Source: Chitinophaga filiformis
Lineage (GTDB): Bacteria > Bacteroidota > Bacteroidia > Chitinophagales > Chitinophagaceae
Assembly (NCBI RefSeq): GCF_900102545.1
Contig: NZ_FNBN01000006.1
Location: forward strand, 124,001 to 188,000
Direction: 5' to 3'
Length of the DNA: 64,000 bases
Shown here: positions 30,206 through 37,758 of the stretch, in pieces
Layout of the letters: every line of letters begins with the position of its first letter
Numbering within the stretch: position 1 is the first letter of the stretch
Notes under the pieces: model-generated
Databases searched by the model: none
Told to the model about the DNA's origin: nothing
The model's input: the letters and a program-made list of their open reading frames with translations, nothing else
Made by a program: the position numbers and the translations under genes

Positions 30206-30787
30206 ATGCGACGTCTATTGTTATTTTCAGCCTCAGTCCTCATCTCATTTTTATCGCTCAACACTACTTCCCGGGCTCAGACCCAATCTGATGAAGAAAA
30301 AGCCTGGATGGAATACATGACCCCGGGTGCTATTCACCAGATGATTGCCAAATCCGATGGCGAATGGAGCTTTGATATGACGATGTGGATGAAACCAGAT
30401 GCGCCCCCGACTACTTCAACGGGCACTACCGTCAATAAGATGATCCTGGGAGGCCGCTACCAGGAATCTATTCACAAAAGCACTTTCATGGGAATGCCTT
30501 TCGAAGGTCATGGCCTGCTCGCCTATGACAATGCCAAGAAAATATTCCAGAGCTCCTGGGTAGACAATATGGGCACCGGTATTATGAATACAGAAGGTAC
30601 CTGGGACGATGCCACAAAGTCCATTACGTTTACCGGCAAATCAGTGGATCCCATGACTGGAAAAGACATGGATATTAAAGAGATCTTTAAGATTGTCGAC
30701 GACAATCATCATGTGATGGAAATGTACATGGTGAATGACGGCAAAGAATTCAAAACAATGGAACTTAAATTCACCAGAAAGAATTAA
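30206..30787 (+). CDS. DUF1579 family secreted protein
   Basis: A 193-residue protein with a cleavable signal peptide (about residues 1-24, ending SRA). The mature part matches the DUF1579 pattern of a lipocalin-like beta-barrel: GEWSFDMTMWMKPD, then GGRYQESIHKSTFMGMPFEG and WDDATKSITFTGK. Function is unknown. It is transcribed against the flanking genes, between the transglutaminase gene and nusG, and shares a bidirectional terminator with nusG. Its presence splits the normal secE-nusG-rplK order. Confidence 0.85.
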   Translation: MRRLLLFSASVLISFLSLNTTSRAQTQSDEEKAWMEYMTPGAIHQMIAKSDGEWSFDMTMWMKPDAPPTTSTGTTVNKMILGGRYQESIHKSTFMGMPFEGHGLLAYDNAKKIFQSSWVDNMGTGIMNTEGTWDDATKSITFTGKSVDPMTGKDMDIKEIFKIVDDNHHVMEMYMVNDGKEFKTMELKFTRKN

Positions 30788-30791
30788 GCAT

Positions 30792-30824
30792 AAAAAAACC
30801 GTCCTGCTTAAAGCGGGACGGTTT
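30792..30824 (-). terminator. Bidirectional terminator between DUF1579 gene and nusG
   Basis: A 12-bp stem (AAACCGTCCTGC/GCGGGACGGTTT, one G-U pair) with five-base loop. The minus-strand side continues with T (seven in all), so it should end the secE-nusG transcript. It also lies 5 bases after the DUF1579 stop. Confidence 0.88.
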
Positions 30825-30843
30825 AATATGATTACTGAAATAG

Positions 30844-31437
30844 TTAGCTGATTTTTTCTACCTGCATGAAGTTCAGTTCTACCGGGGTAGCGCGACCGAA
30901 GATCTTCACAGTTACTTTCAGTTTCTTCTTGTCTTCTATCACCTCTTCGATGATACCATTGAAGTCGTTGAAAGGTCCATCTATGATCTTAATAGTTTCA
31001 CCAACAATGAAAGGCTCGCTCATGGTCAGTCCGTTGTCAGACATTTCATCCACCTTACCTAACATCTTGTTCACTTCAGCCTTACGCAGAGCGATGGGCT
31101 TATCTTTACCCAGGAAGTGAATAACGCCTGATACGTTGCGGATAGACTGGATCACCTCGTCGGTCATTTTTCCGTCTATTGCTTCGATCATTACGTAACC
31201 TGGATAGAAGTTCTTTTCGCGCATCACCTTTTTACCTGCCTGCACTTTATACACTTTCTCTACAGGTAAAAATATCTGGGTGATCACGTTACCCCAATCG
31301 GAGCGGCGTACTTCGATATCCAGGTATTCTTTTACCTTTTTTTCTTTGCCACTCACTACGCGCAGAACATACCATTTGGTGTCCTGGGTGGGAATGTTTG
31401 TTTCTTCTGCAGGGTTATTATTGGATGCATCTATCAT
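30844..31437 (-). CDS. nusG: Transcription termination/antitermination protein NusG
   Basis: Elongation factor that bridges RNA polymerase with Rho or the ribosome. The 197 residues hold an NGN domain (WYVLRVVSGKEKKVKEYLD, then FYPGYVMIEA) and a C-terminal KOW domain (VGETIKIIDGPFNDFNGIIE). The start codon overlaps the secE stop by one base (TAATG), so translation is coupled. In most bacteria rplK follows; here a terminator and two unrelated genes come next. Confidence 0.97.
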   Translation of the reverse strand: MIDASNNNPAEETNIPTQDTKWYVLRVVSGKEKKVKEYLDIEVRRSDWGNVITQIFLPVEKVYKVQAGKKVMREKNFYPGYVMIEAIDGKMTDEVIQSIRNVSGVIHFLGKDKPIALRKAEVNKMLGKVDEMSDNGLTMSEPFIVGETIKIIDGPFNDFNGIIEEVIEDKKKLKVTVKIFGRATPVELNFMQVEKIS

Positions 31438-31631
31438 TATCCTATAATTTTATAGTACTGTGTTAACATGAGATGTGAAAGGGCGTCCATACCCCAAACA
31501 ATCGCAGTGATAACAACAGTAGCGATTAATACCACCATTGTGGAAGACTGCAGCTCCTGCCAAGTAGGCCAGGATACTTTATGCACCAGCTCATGATAAG
31601 ACTCCCGGAAGTATGCTCTAACCTTATTCAT
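31437..31631 (-). CDS. secE: Preprotein translocase subunit SecE
   Basis: Small subunit of the SecYEG translocon, 64 residues with a single membrane span at the C-terminal half (TMVVLIATVVITAIVWGMDA). The amphipathic helix before it (VRAYFRESYHELVHKVSWPT) holds the conserved VSWPTWQE motif. It overlaps nusG by one base and follows tRNA-Trp by 65 bases. Confidence 0.96.
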   Translation of the reverse strand: MNKVRAYFRESYHELVHKVSWPTWQELQSSTMVVLIATVVITAIVWGMDALSHLMLTQYYKIIG

Positions 31632-31696
31632 TGGTTTAAAAATTAACCGTTTGAAAACATGAAAGGTGAAAAGCCTTCACTTTTCACCATTGTTAG

Positions 31697-31767
31697 CACG
31701 GGCACAAGGATTCGAACCCTGATCAAAGGTTTTGGAGACCTCTATTCTACCATTGAACTATGCCCGT
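31697..31767 (-). tRNA. tRNA-Trp (CCA)
   Basis: Minus-strand cloverleaf with acceptor ACGGGCA/TGCCCGT, discriminator G, anticodon stem GAGGT/ACCTT around CTCCAAA (anticodon CCA) and T-loop TTCGAAT. Its place between tuf and secE is the conserved one. Confidence 0.95.
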
Positions 31768-31780
31768 GTGTAAGAAAAGA

Positions 31781-31869
31781 CCATTAGCTGCCAGCTCCAG
31801 GCTATCCAGCGAAACAAATTTACATAAATTAAATCTATTCGCTGGCCGCAATTTGCTAATTGCTAATGG
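31781..31869 (-). promoter_or_regulatory. Nested stems in the tuf-tRNA-Trp spacer
   Basis: Two nested 8-bp perfect stems are seen: CCATTAGC (31781-31788) with GCTAATGG (31862-31869), and CCAGCGAA (31806-31813) with TTCGCTGG (31838-31845). On the minus strand TCTTTTCTT follows. This may reduce read-through after tuf or mark a processing site before the tRNA. Confidence 0.5.
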
Positions 31870-31893
31870 CCTTTAAATTATATCAGAAAGTGA

Positions 31894-33081
31894 TTACTTC
31901 AGGATCTCAGTAACCTGACCAGCACCTACGGTACGTCCACCTTCGCGGATAGCGAATTTCAGACCTTTTTCCATAGCGATTGGAGCGATCAGTTTTACAG
32001 TCAGAGAAACGTTATCACCAGGCATAACCATTTCAACACCTGCTGGTAATTCAACTTCACCAGTTACGTCAGTTGTACGGAAGTAGAACTGAGGACGGTA
32101 TTTGTTGAAGAACGGAGTGTGACGGCCACCTTCTTCTTTGCTCAGTACGTATACTTCACATTTGAATTCAGTGTGCGGAGTGATAGAACCTGGTTTAGTG
32201 ATAACCATACCACGACGGATCTGAGACTTTTCAATACCGCGGAGGAGCAGACCAGCGTTGTCACCAGCTTCACCTTCATCCAGTAATTTTTTGAACATCT
32301 CAACACCAGTACATGTAGAAGTCAGTGGTTTTTCGATCAGACCAACGATTTCAACTGGCTCACCAACTTTAATCTTACCACGCTCGATACGACCTGTAGC
32401 AACAGTACCACGACCAGTGATAGAGAATACGTCTTCTACAGACATCAGGAACGGCAGATCAACCGGACGAGGAGGCAGTGGGATGTATTCATCTACTGCA
32501 TTCATCAGTTCTTCAACCTTAGCCACCCATTTTTCTTCACCAGCCAGTGCGCCGGTTGCGGAACCCATGATGATTGGTGTGTTATCACCATCATAGTTAT
32601 ATTTGCTCAGCAGTTCGCGTACTTCCAGTTCAACCAGTTCCAGCAGTTCAGCATCATCAACCAGGTCAACCTTGTTCATGAATACTACGATACGAGGAAC
32701 GCCTACCTGACGAGCCAGGAGGATGTGTTCTTTAGTTTGTGGCATCGGACCATCTGTAGCGGCAACCACCAGGATAGCACCGTCCATCTGCGCAGCACCA
32801 GTGATCATGTTCTTCACATAGTCAGCGTGACCAGGACAGTCAACGTGCGCATAGTGGCGGTTAGCTGTCTGATACTCAACGTGTGCTGTATTGATGGTAA
32901 TACCTCTTTCTTTTTCTTCAGGAGCCGCATCGATCTCATCATAACCTTTCTTCTCTGCCAGACCCTTGTTTGCCAGAATCGTAGTAATGGCAGCAGTTAA
33001 GGTAGTTTTACCGTGGTCAACGTGGCCGATGGTACCAATGTTTACGTGGGGTTTATCCCGCTTAAAGGTTTCTTTTGCCAT
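31894..33081 (-). CDS. tuf: Elongation factor Tu
   Basis: GTPase of 395 residues that carries aminoacyl-tRNA to the ribosome. The G motifs are GHVDHGKTTL (about 19-28), DCPGHADYV and NKVDLVDD. The effector segment EKERGITINTAHVEYQT is complete, and the C-terminal beta-barrel domains are intact. The gene sits downstream of a tRNA cluster in the order Thr-Tyr-Gly-Thr, the same as the E. coli tRNA-tufB operon. A tRNA-like element lies only 70 bases before its start. Confidence 0.99.
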   Translation of the reverse strand: MAKETFKRDKPHVNIGTIGHVDHGKTTLTAAITTILANKGLAEKKGYDEIDAAPEEKERGITINTAHVEYQTANRHYAHVDCPGHADYVKNMITGAAQMDGAILVVAATDGPMPQTKEHILLARQVGVPRIVVFMNKVDLVDDAELLELVELEVRELLSKYNYDGDNTPIIMGSATGALAGEEKWVAKVEELMNAVDEYIPLPPRPVDLPFLMSVEDVFSITGRGTVATGRIERGKIKVGEPVEIVGLIEKPLTSTCTGVEMFKKLLDEGEAGDNAGLLLRGIEKSQIRRGMVITKPGSITPHTEFKCEVYVLSKEEGGRHTPFFNKYRPQFYFRTTDVTGEVELPAGVEMVMPGDNVSLTVKLIAPIAMEKGLKFAIREGGRTVGAGQVTEILK

Positions 33082-33151
33082 TGTATTTTTTTTAGATGGT
33101 TTGTAAAGATTGTATTGATAGTTGTTTTTAAAAAACGGTTTTACAAACTTG

Positions 33152-33228
33152 TGCCGCTGATGAGAATTGAACTCACGACCTTTCCCGGCTTTTTCACCAG
33201 GAACGCTCTGCCACTGAGCTACAACGAA
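33152..33228 (-). tRNA. tRNA-Thr-like element with enlarged anticodon arm (possible pseudo-tRNA)
   Basis: The D-arm (GCTCAGTGGCAGAGC) and the T-arm region (GTCGTGAGTTCAATTCTCAT) are nearly or fully identical to the adjacent tRNA-Thr. The acceptor strands TTCGTTG and CAGCGGC still pair at six of seven positions. The anticodon arm differs: TTCCTGG pairs with CCGGGAA (7 bp) around the eight-base loop TGAAAAAG, about five bases longer than normal, with no regular anticodon. It looks like a diverged tandem duplicate. It could be a pseudogene, a structured element of the tuf leader, or a processing signal. Confidence 0.6.
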
Positions 33229-33259
33229 ATCCGGATCCCGGATGTTTGGAAATCCGTTG

Positions 33260-33331
<72 letters not shown>

Positions 33332-33402
33332 ATTGAAAATCTTTTTAAAGAACTTTCATCCCATGTAATACCAAGACAAAATTTCGAACCGGTATTACGA
33401 TG

Positions 33403-33475
33403 AGCGGGAGACGAGGTTCGAACCCGCGACCTACAGCTTGGAAGGCTGTCGCTCTACCAACTGAGCTACTCCCGC
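33403..33475 (-). tRNA. tRNA-Gly (UCC)
   Basis: Acceptor GCGGGAG/CTCCCGC, anticodon stem ACAGC/GCTGT around CTTCCAA (anticodon TCC), T-loop TTCGAAC. Third tRNA of the cluster. Confidence 0.95.
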
Positions 33476-33635
33476 ATTTAATAATAATAAGCTAAAGAAC
33501 TGTGTGTCTCTTTTTTCATAGAAGATTTCCTTTGGGGAAACTGTCATCTGATAGACACTGAAGAACTACTTCCACTACCCTTTCTCCTCTTCGATTTATG
33601 CCTTCCTTCCGGAAGAACCTGCACTTAACAGACAA

Positions 33636-33667
33636 GTTCCGCCTTTGCTAAGGGGCAAAGGCGGAAC
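33636..33667 (-). promoter_or_regulatory. 13-bp perfect hairpin in the tRNA-Tyr/tRNA-Gly spacer
   Basis: GTTCCGCCTTTGC pairs perfectly with GCAAAGGCGGAAC around a six-base loop. No T tract follows. It lies 12 bases after the 3' end of tRNA-Tyr in a spacer of about 200 bases, so it may direct tRNA processing or be a short repeat insertion. Confidence 0.65.
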
Positions 33668-33679
33668 ATTTGCGCTGAG

Positions 33680-33761
33680 TGGGCAGGACAGGATTCGAAC
33701 CTGTGAAGACGTAGTCAGCGGATTTACAGTCCGCCCCATTTGGCCGCTCTGGAACCTGCCC
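33680..33761 (-). tRNA. tRNA-Tyr (GUA)
   Basis: Acceptor GGGCAGG/CCTGCCC, discriminator A, anticodon stem GCGGA/TCCGC around CTGTAAA (anticodon GTA), a long variable arm as in bacterial tRNA-Tyr, and T-loop TTCGAAT. Confidence 0.95.
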
Positions 33762-33834
33762 ATTTTAATCCTTAAACTCCTTTCCAAAAATCTCGTCCGT
33801 CCGGGACCACTTTTTTGCTTCGGAATTTTTCCGG

Positions 33835-33908
33835 AGCCAGCAGAGGGATTCGAACCCCCGACCCACTGATTACAAATCAGTAGCTCTGGCCAACTGAGCT
33901 ATGCTGGC
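33835..33908 (-). tRNA. tRNA-Thr (UGU)
   Basis: Acceptor GCCAGCA/TGCTGGC, anticodon stem ACTGA/TCAGT around TTTGTAA (anticodon TGT), T-loop TTCGAAT. First tRNA of the tRNA-tuf transcript. Confidence 0.95.
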
Positions 33909-33955
33909 TTATCTTATTCAAGAATCTTATAAAAGGTATCCGTTATAAGAGGGTG

Positions 33956-33985
33956 CAAAAATAGTTGAATTTAATTAATCTCAAA
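33956..33985 (-). promoter_or_regulatory. Promoter of the tRNA-tuf operon, proximal
   Basis: On the minus strand TTTG (33982-33985) precedes TATTTTTG (33956-33963) with an 18-base spacer, fitting the Bacteroidota consensus. The predicted start lies about 40 bases before the first tRNA-Thr. Confidence 0.75.
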
Positions 33986-34058
33986 ATCTTTTTTTCAGCA
34001 CCCGGATACAAATTTTAAGACTTGTATTAATTGGCTAAAACACCCTACAGTAAAGAAC

Positions 34059-34128
34059 TTTACTACCTTCGCCGATCCCTTTTTTCGATCGGGATGGCAA
34101 AGGTAGTAAACAGATATTTAATTCCAAA
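34059..34128 (-). promoter_or_regulatory. Second promoter and long inverted repeat downstream of hpf
   Basis: On the minus strand TTTG (34125-34128) and TACCTTTG (34098-34105) are 19 bases apart, a good Bacteroidota promoter. The -7 box lies inside an inverted repeat: 34059-34079 pairs with 34091-34110 (TTTACTACCTT, GCC and ATCCC blocks), with two single-base differences. An alternative inner stem CCGATC/GATCGG (34072-34077 with 34087-34092) excludes the ATCCC pairing. This could be an operator or a structured early transcript. Confidence 0.6.
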
Positions 34129-34142
34129 ATATTTTTATGTTT

Positions 34143-34442
34143 TTACTGAAATTTCTTCTCTTTGGTTTTCTTGATCTGGTTAACAACCGAGTCAAAGGCG
34201 AGATCAAATGACTCCTCGAAGGATTTGGATTCGTGCTTTACAAATAAGTCTTGGCGGGGTATATGGACTTTTATTTCAGCTATTTTATCCTTAATCTGAT
34301 GGGCTATTCCATCTAACTTTAAAAAAACCTCTACGCTAATAATCCTGTCATAAAAAGTATTGAGTTTTTGAATTTTTTTACTCACATGATCAATCAATTT
34401 TGAGTCAGCATCGAAATGTACTGTTTGAATTTGAACGTTCAT
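34143..34442 (-). CDS. hpf: Ribosome hibernation-promoting factor, HPF/RaiA family (short form)
   Basis: A 99-residue protein of the short HPF class that binds the decoding centre of idle ribosomes. Family features are MNVQIQTVHFDADSKLIDHV, the KLNTFYDRIISVEVFLK strand pair and the basic segment around IPRQDLFVKHES. It lacks the C-terminal dimerisation domain of long HPF. It follows the recombinase gene by 191 bases and precedes the tRNA-tuf promoters, the order usual in Bacteroidota. Confidence 0.92.
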   Translation of the reverse strand: MNVQIQTVHFDADSKLIDHVSKKIQKLNTFYDRIISVEVFLKLDGIAHQIKDKIAEIKVHIPRQDLFVKHESKSFEESFDLAFDSVVNQIKKTKEKKFQ

Positions 34443-34633
34443 AGCACTAATTTTTAGTTTTAAACAATCTTGTACATGCTCGTAACATTACGTCCATAGG
34501 CGCTTTCATTTTTTAATGGTCATCGACTTAATGAAAGAAGTGTATACAAAGAACTCATTACTAATTTACTCACTTTTCGACTCTTTTACATAACCATTTA
34601 GTAATATTTTGTTAAAGTAGGAACGGCCCTTTT

Positions 34634-35578
34634 CTACTCACCTTTTGGATGCGCTTTCCGGTACGCTTCCCTCAGTTTTTCAATGCTATTATGCGTATAA
34701 ACCTGTGTTGACGCCAGGCTGGAATGCCCCAGCAGCTCCTTGACTGCATTCAGATCAGCACCATTATTCGTCAAATGAGTAGCGAATGTATGTCGCAGTA
34801 CGTGCGGACTCCTCCTGCTCAATGTCGTAATCTGGTGATCGGTCAGATACCCTCTCACCACATTGTAGACATATCTCGGATACAATTTTTTCCCGCTCCG
34901 CGGATTTACCAGTAACACCTCTTTGTCAAACTCCGCCAGTTCCTTCCTGCGCATCGCACGGTACTCCCCTATTGCATCCCTCAATAAAGTACTGATTGGA
35001 ATAATCCGCTCCTTATTGCCCTTTCCCAGCACCTTGATAGTCAGATTGGCGGTATCCACATGCCGCTCCTGCAGATTGATCAACTCCGACAACCGGATAC
35101 CTGTATGGTACAACAACTCAAATATCATCCGGTGTGTCTTCCCCTCCAGGTCATCCCCAAAAATCGGCATATCCTCCTGCCCCCTGCGCATGCTCCTGTT
35201 ATCTTCCACTGCCTGCATACCCTTTTCATCAATAAAGCCAGGCAAGCGCTTCCCGATCTTCGGGGCAGTCACTTTCGTCATCGGAGAACTTGTAATTTCC
35301 CCGTGACGCAAGGCATATTTGAAAAATGATTTTAGTGTGGAGATCTTGCGGTTAACACTCTTGGCAATCATGCCCTCCTCCATCAGCCAGGCCAGCCAGG
35401 TACGGACATGAGAATGCGATATGCCCGGAAGAGACACATCGCCATATTGGGATCTTAAAAAGATAAAAAACTGGGTAAGGTCCTGCTGATATGCAGTAGC
35501 AGTATGCGCAGAATAGCGCTTCTCAAGCCGGATATATGCCAGAAAACGATTAGCTACCGGGTGTAAGACTTCACTCAA
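34634..35578 (-). CDS. xerC: Tyrosine recombinase, XerC-like
   Basis: Site-specific recombinase of 314 residues, probably the chromosome dimer resolution enzyme rather than a mobile-element integrase. The N-terminal SAM-like domain (about 1-100) is followed by the catalytic domain with all expected residues: Arg162 (GIRLSEL), Lys186 (GKGNKER), His259 and Arg262 (HVLRHTFA), His285 (LLGHSSL) and Tyr294 (QVYTHN). It lies between rpsU and hpf, a conserved Bacteroidota location, with no element ends nearby. A XerC/XerD distinction cannot be made with certainty. Confidence 0.9.
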   Translation of the reverse strand: MSEVLHPVANRFLAYIRLEKRYSAHTATAYQQDLTQFFIFLRSQYGDVSLPGISHSHVRTWLAWLMEEGMIAKSVNRKISTLKSFFKYALRHGEITSSPMTKVTAPKIGKRLPGFIDEKGMQAVEDNRSMRRGQEDMPIFGDDLEGKTHRMIFELLYHTGIRLSELINLQERHVDTANLTIKVLGKGNKERIIPISTLLRDAIGEYRAMRRKELAEFDKEVLLVNPRSGKKLYPRYVYNVVRGYLTDHQITTLSRRSPHVLRHTFATHLTNNGADLNAVKELLGHSSLASTQVYTHNSIEKLREAYRKAHPKGE

Positions 35579-35660
35579 AACAAAAAATTTGATGATTGTA
35601 AAGTTATAATAAACCTTACAATCATCACATATTTTGCGTGGGGAATTACCCCCGATAGAA

Positions 35661-35858
35661 TCAATCGTCTAATTTACCACTGGCTAACTGCTGTTTGTAA
35701 ACAGCTTTCAGCACTTCAGTACGACGCTTAACAGAAGGTTTTGTGAAAGACTGACGTGACCTGAGTTGCAGCAGGATACGGGCTTTCTCAAATTTCTTTT
35801 TGTATTTTTTGAGCGCCTTGTCAATGTTTTCGCAATCTTTGGAATCGATGATCAACAT
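35661..35858 (-). CDS. rpsU: 30S ribosomal protein S21
   Basis: Small basic ribosomal protein of 65 residues (MLIIDSKDCENIDKALKKYK, then RRTEVLKAVYKQQ) that acts near the mRNA 3' end of 16S rRNA in initiation. The gene is first in the leftward block with its own promoter at 35887-35917. In Bacteroidota S21 is linked with sequestration of the anti-Shine-Dalgarno sequence; this is family knowledge, not visible here. Confidence 0.96.
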   Translation of the reverse strand: MLIIDSKDCENIDKALKKYKKKFEKARILLQLRSRQSFTKPSVKRRTEVLKAVYKQQLASGKLDD

Positions 35859-35886
35859 AATATAATACTCCTTTTTTTCAGGAAGG

Positions 35887-35917
35887 CAAAGATATAACTT
35901 CCATTTTAATTATCAAA
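35887..35917 (-). promoter_or_regulatory. Promoter of rpsU
   Basis: Minus-strand TTTG (35914-35917), 19-base spacer, TATCTTTG (35887-35894). The start site would be about 20 bases upstream of the rpsU ATG. Confidence 0.75.
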
Positions 35918-35974
35918 ATATTGTCGGCTCCTTCTGTACACCGCCATCTCCTCTTTATTACTTAATTTAGCCCT

Positions 35975-36565
35975 ATGTTTACAGGAATCATAGAATCATT
36001 AGGAGAAGTAATAGCTACCAGGCAGGAAGGCACCAATATGGTCATCACCATCCGCTCTTCCCTCGCACCAGCACTGAAAATTGACCAGAGCGTATCCCAC
36101 AACGGCGTTTGTCTGACCGTTACCCGCGTAGATAGCAATACCTACGACATCGTCGCCGTTGCCGAAACCCTGCTGAAAAGCAATATCGGCCAACTTGCAC
36201 CCGGACAAAAAGTAAACCTGGAAAGAGCCATGGTCTTCAATGGCCGGATTGACGGTCACCTGGTTCAGGGGCATGTCGACAGCACCGGCGAATGTATTTC
36301 CTGTACCCCCCAGGACGGTAGCTGGGAATACCGCTTCCGCTATCCGGAACAATTTGCTGCCCTGGTCGTGGAAAAAGGCTCTATCTGCCTCAACGGTATC
36401 AGCCTGACCATTTATAATGTGACCAATACGGAATTCAGCATCGCTGTGATTCCATATACATATGAACACACAAATATCTCAGCCGTTCAACCCGGACACA
36501 CAATTAACCTGGAATTTGATATCCTTGGAAAATACGTGGCCAGGCAGCTTGCTGCGAAATCATAG
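35975..36565 (+). CDS. ribE: Riboflavin synthase (alpha chain)
   Basis: Converts two 6,7-dimethyl-8-ribityllumazine molecules to riboflavin plus a pyrimidinedione. The 196 residues form two similar lumazine-binding domains. The N-terminus MFTGIIESLGEV is diagnostic, and the first-domain motif VSHNGVCLTV is mirrored by GSICLNGISLTI in the second. GHLVQGHVDSTG links them. The gene is divergent from rpsU. The next gene starts 14 bases downstream, so the two may be cotranscribed. Confidence 0.96.
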   Translation: MFTGIIESLGEVIATRQEGTNMVITIRSSLAPALKIDQSVSHNGVCLTVTRVDSNTYDIVAVAETLLKSNIGQLAPGQKVNLERAMVFNGRIDGHLVQGHVDSTGECISCTPQDGSWEYRFRYPEQFAALVVEKGSICLNGISLTIYNVTNTEFSIAVIPYTYEHTNISAVQPGHTINLEFDILGKYVARQLAAKS

Positions 36566-36579
36566 CTAAACGTCCACTT

Positions 36580-37581
36580 ATGCAATTAACCTCAGCCCTT
36601 GCCATCCGTTATCCGGTCATCATGGCCCCCATGTTCCTTGTCAGCAATGAAAAAATGGTTAAAGCCGCCATGGACAATGGAATTGCCGGTACATTCCCTT
36701 CTCTCAACTATAGAAAGGAGGGAGAACTCAGGCAGGTGCTGGAGCAATTGAACCAACACCGGGCATTACTGCCGCCCGGTCAGGGTACCTATGGCGTCAA
36801 CCTCATCGTCCAGAAGACCAATCCCCTTTATTCCAAACACCTGAAAGAATGTGTAACGGCGGAAGTACCTTTTTATATTACCTCCCTGGGTAGTCCGAAG
36901 GAGGTGATTGCAGCCGCCCACAGTTATGGCGCTAAGGTACTCTGCGACGTCACCAACCTGCAGCACGCCGAAAAAGCGGCGCAGGCAGGCTGCGATGGTT
37001 TTATTGCCGTATGCGCTGGCGCTGGCGGTCATGCCGGCCCCTATCCCATGCATATACTCGTTCCTGCCCTTCACAAAGCCTTCCCCGAAAAACTGCTGGT
37101 AGCCGCCGGCGGTATCGCCACAGGTCAGCAACTGGCCAGTGCCCTGGTACTGGGTGCTCAGGGCGCTTCCATCGGTACCCGTTTCATTGCCAGTGAAGAA
37201 GCCGGCGTCAGCAATGAATATAAGAACGCCATCCTGGACTATGGCATGGAAGATATCGTATTGACAGAACGCCTATCAGGTACTCCCTGCAACGTCATCA
37301 ATACTCCTGCGGCAAAAAAGATCGGTTACAAACAGAACTGGCTGGAAAAACAACTGAATAAAAATGCCGGTACCCGCAAATATTTCAAAATGCTGGTACA
37401 ACTACGCGGCATGAAAAAACTGGAAGCAGCTGTAAAGCCGGGCAATTACCAGCAACTATGGTCTGCCGGTCAAAGCGTCGAAATGGTGGAAGATATCAGC
37501 CCTATCCATGATATTGTGAACAAACTGGTACAGGAACTGGAAGAGACACTGGAGAAGACCAGCCAGCTGCTCGTCAGATAG
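36580..37581 (+). CDS. Nitronate monooxygenase family flavoprotein
   Basis: A 333-residue FMN-dependent TIM-barrel enzyme of the 2-nitropropane dioxygenase-like family. Typical parts are the start RYPVIMAPMFLVSNEKMVKA, the active-site segment AVCAGAGGHAGPYP (with the catalytic-type His) and the FMN phosphate site VAAGGIATGQQLASALVLGA with GASIGTRFIAS. Family members oxidise alkyl nitronates or reduce quinones; the physiological substrate here is unknown. Proximity to riboflavin synthase may be chance or may reflect shared flavin supply. Confidence 0.88.
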   Translation: MQLTSALAIRYPVIMAPMFLVSNEKMVKAAMDNGIAGTFPSLNYRKEGELRQVLEQLNQHRALLPPGQGTYGVNLIVQKTNPLYSKHLKECVTAEVPFYITSLGSPKEVIAAAHSYGAKVLCDVTNLQHAEKAAQAGCDGFIAVCAGAGGHAGPYPMHILVPALHKAFPEKLLVAAGGIATGQQLASALVLGAQGASIGTRFIASEEAGVSNEYKNAILDYGMEDIVLTERLSGTPCNVINTPAAKKIGYKQNWLEKQLNKNAGTRKYFKMLVQLRGMKKLEAAVKPGNYQQLWSAGQSVEMVEDISPIHDIVNKLVQELEETLEKTSQLLVR

Positions 37582-37686
37582 GAAGAATACATCTCCGGAC
37601 CTCCCACGTCCCTCCGGAATGATCCGGCACTAACCGGTTCTGACAATAAAGGTCTCTTTGTAATTCTGCAATAGCAATACATATAC

Positions 37687-37724
37687 AAAATCGGCTGTCC
37701 CCTTAAAACGGACAGCCGATTTTT
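37687..37724 (+). terminator. Bidirectional terminator between convergent genes
   Basis: A 14-bp perfect stem (AAAATCGGCTGTCC/GGACAGCCGATTTT) with a nine-base loop; T runs close both sides. It separates the flavoprotein gene from the short-chain dehydrogenase gene. Confidence 0.88.
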
Positions 37725-37758
37725 CATTTCTTCATATCCTGATTTTCACTGTACCTTC

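Noticed and set aside
34634..35578. Phage or island integrase
   Set aside because: The recombinase sits in the conserved rpsU-xerC-hpf order and there are no attachment repeats at the nearby tRNA genes, so a housekeeping Xer role is more likely.
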